Assembly (NCBI GenBank): GCA_038040285.1
Contig: JBBPIN010000004.1
Location: forward strand, 51,885-115,884
Reading direction: 5' to 3'
Source: Mayfieldus sp038040285
Lineage (GTDB): Bacteria; Actinomycetota; Thermoleophilia; Solirubrobacterales; 70-9
Length of the DNA stretch: 64,000 nt
Shown here: positions 61,797 to 64,000 of the stretch, in pieces
How positions within the stretch are numbered: the stretch's first letter is position 1
Layout of the letters: each line of letters opens with the position of its first letter
The notes under the pieces: model-generated
The model's database searches: none
Told to the model about the DNA's origin: nothing
Seen by the model: the letters and a program-made list of their open reading frames with translations, nothing else
Position numbers and translations under genes: made by a program

Positions 61797-62326
61797 CAAG
61801 AGGTGGCCTTTTTCAGATCGGAATAGGTCGCTGCGATCTCGTCGCGCTCGAGCAGCGAGGCGAGCGCCGCGTCGAGCTTGCGGCGCTGTGCGGCGGTGAG
61901 GGTGGAGACGAAAGTTTCGAGACTGGCGAGACGCAGGGAGACCAGCTTCGCGCCCAGGCGTTCGCCCTTGGCGGTGATCGCGACGCGGCGGACGCGGCGG
62001 TCCTGTTCGTCCTCAACGCGGGTAACGAGCCGCTTGCGGACCAGGCCGTCGACGGCACGGCTCATCGCCGGCAGCGAGAGGCCGAGCCGCTCGGCGATCT
62101 CGGTGATCTGGCGGGGCTCGGCGTTCTCGCCGGGCCCGGCCAGCGTCAGCAGCGCCTTGCATTGGGTGATCGTCAGCCCGCTCTCCTCGATTGCCTGCAG
62201 CTGTTCGCCCTGGTCGTGGAGGAAGACGTGGGTGAGCATCGCCGCGAGCTGTGCCGCGGTGGCACGGATCTCCGGCGTCGTCTCCGCAAGTGCTTCCTCT
62301 GTCTTCGCTCCCGCCACAGGTTCCAT
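61796..62326 (-). CDS. MarR family transcriptional regulator
   Basis: ATG 62326 is chosen (MEPVAGAKTEEALAETTPEI); the frame is open to 62368, but that part overlaps the operator. The 176-residue protein has the winged helix-turn-helix ESGLTITQCKALLTLAG, QITEIAERLGLSLPAMSRAV, DGLVRKRLVTRVEDEQDRR and RVRRVAITAKGERLGAKLVS, all in MarR order with the DxRxxR wing. It is coupled to the exporter gene and reads away from bioA. The three 11-bp palindromes just upstream are likely its own operator sites. Confidence 0.88.
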   Translation of the reverse strand: MEPVAGAKTEEALAETTPEIRATAAQLAAMLTHVFLHDQGEQLQAIEESGLTITQCKALLTLAGPGENAEPRQITEIAERLGLSLPAMSRAVDGLVRKRLVTRVEDEQDRRVRRVAITAKGERLGAKLVSLRLASLETFVSTLTAAQRRKLDAALASLLERDEIAATYSDLKKATS

Positions 62327-62330
62327 CACC

Positions 62331-62375
62331 ACAATAGTTGCACAAACGCAACCGTTGCGCGACGGCAATAGTTGC
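62331..62375. promoter_or_regulatory. Three 11-bp palindromic boxes, likely MarR operator
   Basis: ACAATAGTTGC (62331-62341), GCAACCGTTGC (62348-62358) and GCAATAGTTGC (62365-62375) share the form RCAAYMGTTGC and repeat every 17 bp. The middle box is a perfect palindrome around one base. They begin 5 bp upstream of the marR start codon, which fits autorepression; bioA on the other side could also be affected. Confidence 0.65.
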
Positions 62376-62377
62376 GT

Positions 62378-62395
62378 GTGTGATGCAAGTCACAC
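62378..62395. promoter_or_regulatory. Perfect CRP/FNR-family palindrome
   Basis: GTGTGA-TGCAAG-TCACAC is a perfect 6-6-6 palindrome that contains the TGTGA-N6-TCACA consensus of CRP-family regulators. It lies 2 bp from the third MarR-type box, 52 bp upstream of marR and 99 bp upstream of bioA. Confidence 0.6.
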
Positions 62396-62494
62396 TGCAC
62401 CGCCGGCACTCGGGACGGCTGGTCGAACGCGAGCTGGACCTTTGACCTCAGTCCGAGTTTGCCGCCGCTCGGACATCTAGCTTTGGCGACGGCG

Positions 62495-63847
62495 ATGTCA
62501 GCCACCCCGCTACTCGACCACGACCACCTTTGGCATCCCTTCACCCAGCAGCGCGACTGGTGCGAGGAGGAGCCGCTGGTCATCGAGCGGGCCGACGGCA
62601 CTGACCTGATCGACGCCGACGGGCGCCGCTACATCGACGGCGTCTCCTCGTTGTGGTGCAACGTCCACGGCCATCGCCACCCCCTCATCGACCGCGCGCT
62701 CCGTGACCAGCTGGCCAAGGTCGCCCATTCGACGATGCTCGGGCTCACGCACCCGGGCGCGGCCGAGCTGGCCGCGCGCCTGGCCGATCTCGCCCCCGGT
62801 GAGCTGAGCAGGGTCTTCTACTCCGACTCCGGCTCGACCGCGGTCGAGGTGGCGCTGAAGATGGCCTTCCAGTACTGGCGCCAGCGCGGCGGCCAGCACG
62901 TTCGCCGCACCTCGTTCGTGCGCCTGCGCGACGCCTACCACGGCGACACGATCGGCTCCGTCTCGGTCAGTGGGATCGATCTCTTCCACGCCGCCTACCG
63001 GCCGCTGCTGTTCGGCTCCCACGCGGCCGAGCCCGGCGATGCGGCCGACATGGCGCGGATCCTCGCCGCCCACCAGGAGGAGATCGCCGCGGTGATCGTC
63101 GAGCCCCTGGTCCAGGGCGCTGCGGGGATGCTCGTCCACCCGCCCGGCTATCTGCGAGCGGTGCGCGAGCTGTGCGACCGCCACGGGGTGCTGATGATCT
63201 GCGACGAGGTGGCGACCGGCTTCGGGCGCACCGGGACGATGTTCGCCTGCGAGCAGGAGCGCGTAGCGCCCGACTTCCTCTGTCTCGCCAAGGGCCTGAC
63301 CGGCGGCTATCTGCCGCTCGCCGCGACGCTGACAACGGAGCGGATCTACGAGGGTTTTCTCGGCGCCCACGAGCAATTCCGCACCTTCTTTCACGGCCAC
63401 ACCTACACCGGTAACCCGCTCGCCTGCGCGGCAGCGCTCGCCAATCTGCACGCCTTCGAGCGCGAGAAGACTTTGCTGCGACTGCAACCGAAGATCCGGC
63501 TGCTGCACGACCTGCTCGAGGAGGTGGCCGAGATGGACGAGGTCGCCGAGGTACGTGGGCGGGGCCTGATGGTCGGGATCGACGTCGGCGACCACGATCC
63601 GGCGCTGCGGGTCGGCCACCGGGTCGCCCGGGAAGCTCGCCGACGCGGCGCGATCATCCGGCCGCTGGGCGACGTGATCGTGCTGATGCCTCCCCTGGCG
63701 ATCTCCAAGGGCGAGCTGCATCGGCTGGTCGAGATCACCGCCGCCTCGATCGAGGCGGCGGTGGCGAGTGCCCGCGGCGACCAAGAAGCCGAGGCGGTAA
63801 CGGCCGAGATAGACGCCGTCGCGGCCCCGCTGCGCGAAGCCGCCTAG
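62495..63847 (+). CDS. bioA: Adenosylmethionine-8-amino-7-oxononanoate aminotransferase
   Basis: ATG 62495 (MSATPLLDHDHLWHPFTQQR) is preferred over TTG 62459. The 450-residue class III aminotransferase has DGVSSLWCNVHGHRHPLIDR, FYSDSGSTAVEVALKMAFQY, LRDAYHGDTIGSVSVSGIDL, MICDEVATGFGRTGTMFACE and the PLP-lysine motif FLCLAKGLTGGYLPLAAT (Lys266), plus HTYTGNPLACAAALANL. The HPFTQ start is typical of BioA. It forms 7,8-diaminopelargonate. It is not in the bioB-F-D operon but 2.3 kb away, across the marR-exporter pair. Confidence 0.95.
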   Translation: MSATPLLDHDHLWHPFTQQRDWCEEEPLVIERADGTDLIDADGRRYIDGVSSLWCNVHGHRHPLIDRALRDQLAKVAHSTMLGLTHPGAAELAARLADLAPGELSRVFYSDSGSTAVEVALKMAFQYWRQRGGQHVRRTSFVRLRDAYHGDTIGSVSVSGIDLFHAAYRPLLFGSHAAEPGDAADMARILAAHQEEIAAVIVEPLVQGAAGMLVHPPGYLRAVRELCDRHGVLMICDEVATGFGRTGTMFACEQERVAPDFLCLAKGLTGGYLPLAATLTTERIYEGFLGAHEQFRTFFHGHTYTGNPLACAAALANLHAFEREKTLLRLQPKIRLLHDLLEEVAEMDEVAEVRGRGLMVGIDVGDHDPALRVGHRVAREARRRGAIIRPLGDVIVLMPPLAISKGELHRLVEITAASIEAAVASARGDQEAEAVTAEIDAVAAPLREAA

Positions 63848-63903
63848 CTCTCAGGCGCATCCCATCGCTATCGAAGGGCCCATAGGCGTCGATACTCGCT
63901 GTG

Positions 63904-64000
63904 ATGAAACGCCCGTTCGCACGTAGTGAGGACGTGGAGCAAACTCTTGTCGCACCGGCCCGCGAAACGCCCGCCGAGGCGGACCTCGCGTTCGAGCGGC
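63904..64000 (+). CDS. Start of an unidentified gene (3' truncated by window edge)
   Basis: An open frame begins at ATG 63904 (or GTG 63901) and runs to the window end: MKRPFARSEDVEQTLVAPAR, then ETPAEADLAFER. There are only 32 codons, too few to identify a family. It is 56 bp after bioA and on the same strand. Confidence 0.35.
   Translation, partial: MKRPFARSEDVEQTLVAPARETPAEADLAFER

Noticed and set aside
1..64000. tRNA, rRNA, riboswitch, insertion sequence or attachment site
   Set aside because: No T-loop/anticodon arrangement, rRNA-like stretch, transposase motif or paired terminal repeats were seen; small RNAs cannot be excluded by eye.

Overview
The window is a 64 kb, GC-rich, densely packed bacterial chromosome segment with many GTG/TTG starts and ATGA/GTGA/TGATG gene overlaps. 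The gene families (TylF and CmcI methyltransferases, actinobacterial-type lipoproteins, single-domain biotinyl carrier, bioB-bioF-bioD) fit an actinobacterium, most likely a soil member of the Thermoleophilia/Solirubrobacterales. That placement is inferred from gene content and style only; no rRNA or tRNA is present. No stretch over about 300 bp lacks a gene or gene remnant.

Region 1 (1-38.2 kb) is a large surface-glycan or glycolipid locus. It holds many GT2 and GT4-type glycosyltransferases, two polyprenyl-phosphate (DPM1-like) GT2 enzymes, two GT-C membrane glycosyltransferases plus a third large polytopic protein, at least eight SAM-methyltransferase modules (TylF, CmcI and general class I types), three sulfotransferase modules, an OafA-type O-acyltransferase, a hexapeptide acetyltransferase, a clan GH-A glycosidase, an APH-like kinase and a ChbG/YdjC deacetylase. 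The striking property is modular fusion: GT4+DxD-GT, GT2+sulfotransferase, GT2+coiled coil+methyltransferase, TylF+GT2+CmcI, methyltransferase+CmcI, and two methyltransferases joined by a zinc-ribbon-like segment. The simplest reading is a heavily decorated (methylated, sulfated, acylated) cell-envelope glycan built partly in the cytoplasm and partly by GT-C enzymes outside from polyprenyl-phosphate sugars. A roughly 100-residue domain is duplicated between the C-terminus of one GT-C enzyme and a neighbouring lipoprotein, and three GT4-like paralogues sit side by side.

Region 2 (38.2-53.8 kb) is mixed metabolic and envelope content: a methyltransferase remnant, a PhoD-like phosphatase, a secreted phosphoesterase, an AhpD-like protein, a DUF4389 membrane protein, two SDR enzymes (one with His/Arg in place of Tyr/Lys), a thioredoxin-fold protein, an SGNH lipoprotein, a metallo-beta-lactamase-fold hydrolase, a PlsC acyltransferase, a decayed DHA2-family transporter, glycerol kinase, a GT2, a biotinyl carrier domain followed by an enoyl-CoA hydratase-like protein, a HhH-GPD DNA glycosylase and a GH3 glycosidase.

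Region 3 (53.8-55.2 kb) is an AAA_14/DUF4143 ATPase gene preceded by four tandem 23-bp degenerate repeats that run into its start codon. Region 4 (55.2-64 kb) has a secreted sulfatase, then the biotin pathway genes bioB-bioF-bioD, a MarR regulator with a DHA2 exporter that carries one frameshift, and bioA. The bioA/marR intergenic region carries three evenly spaced 11-bp palindromic boxes and a perfect CRP-type palindrome.
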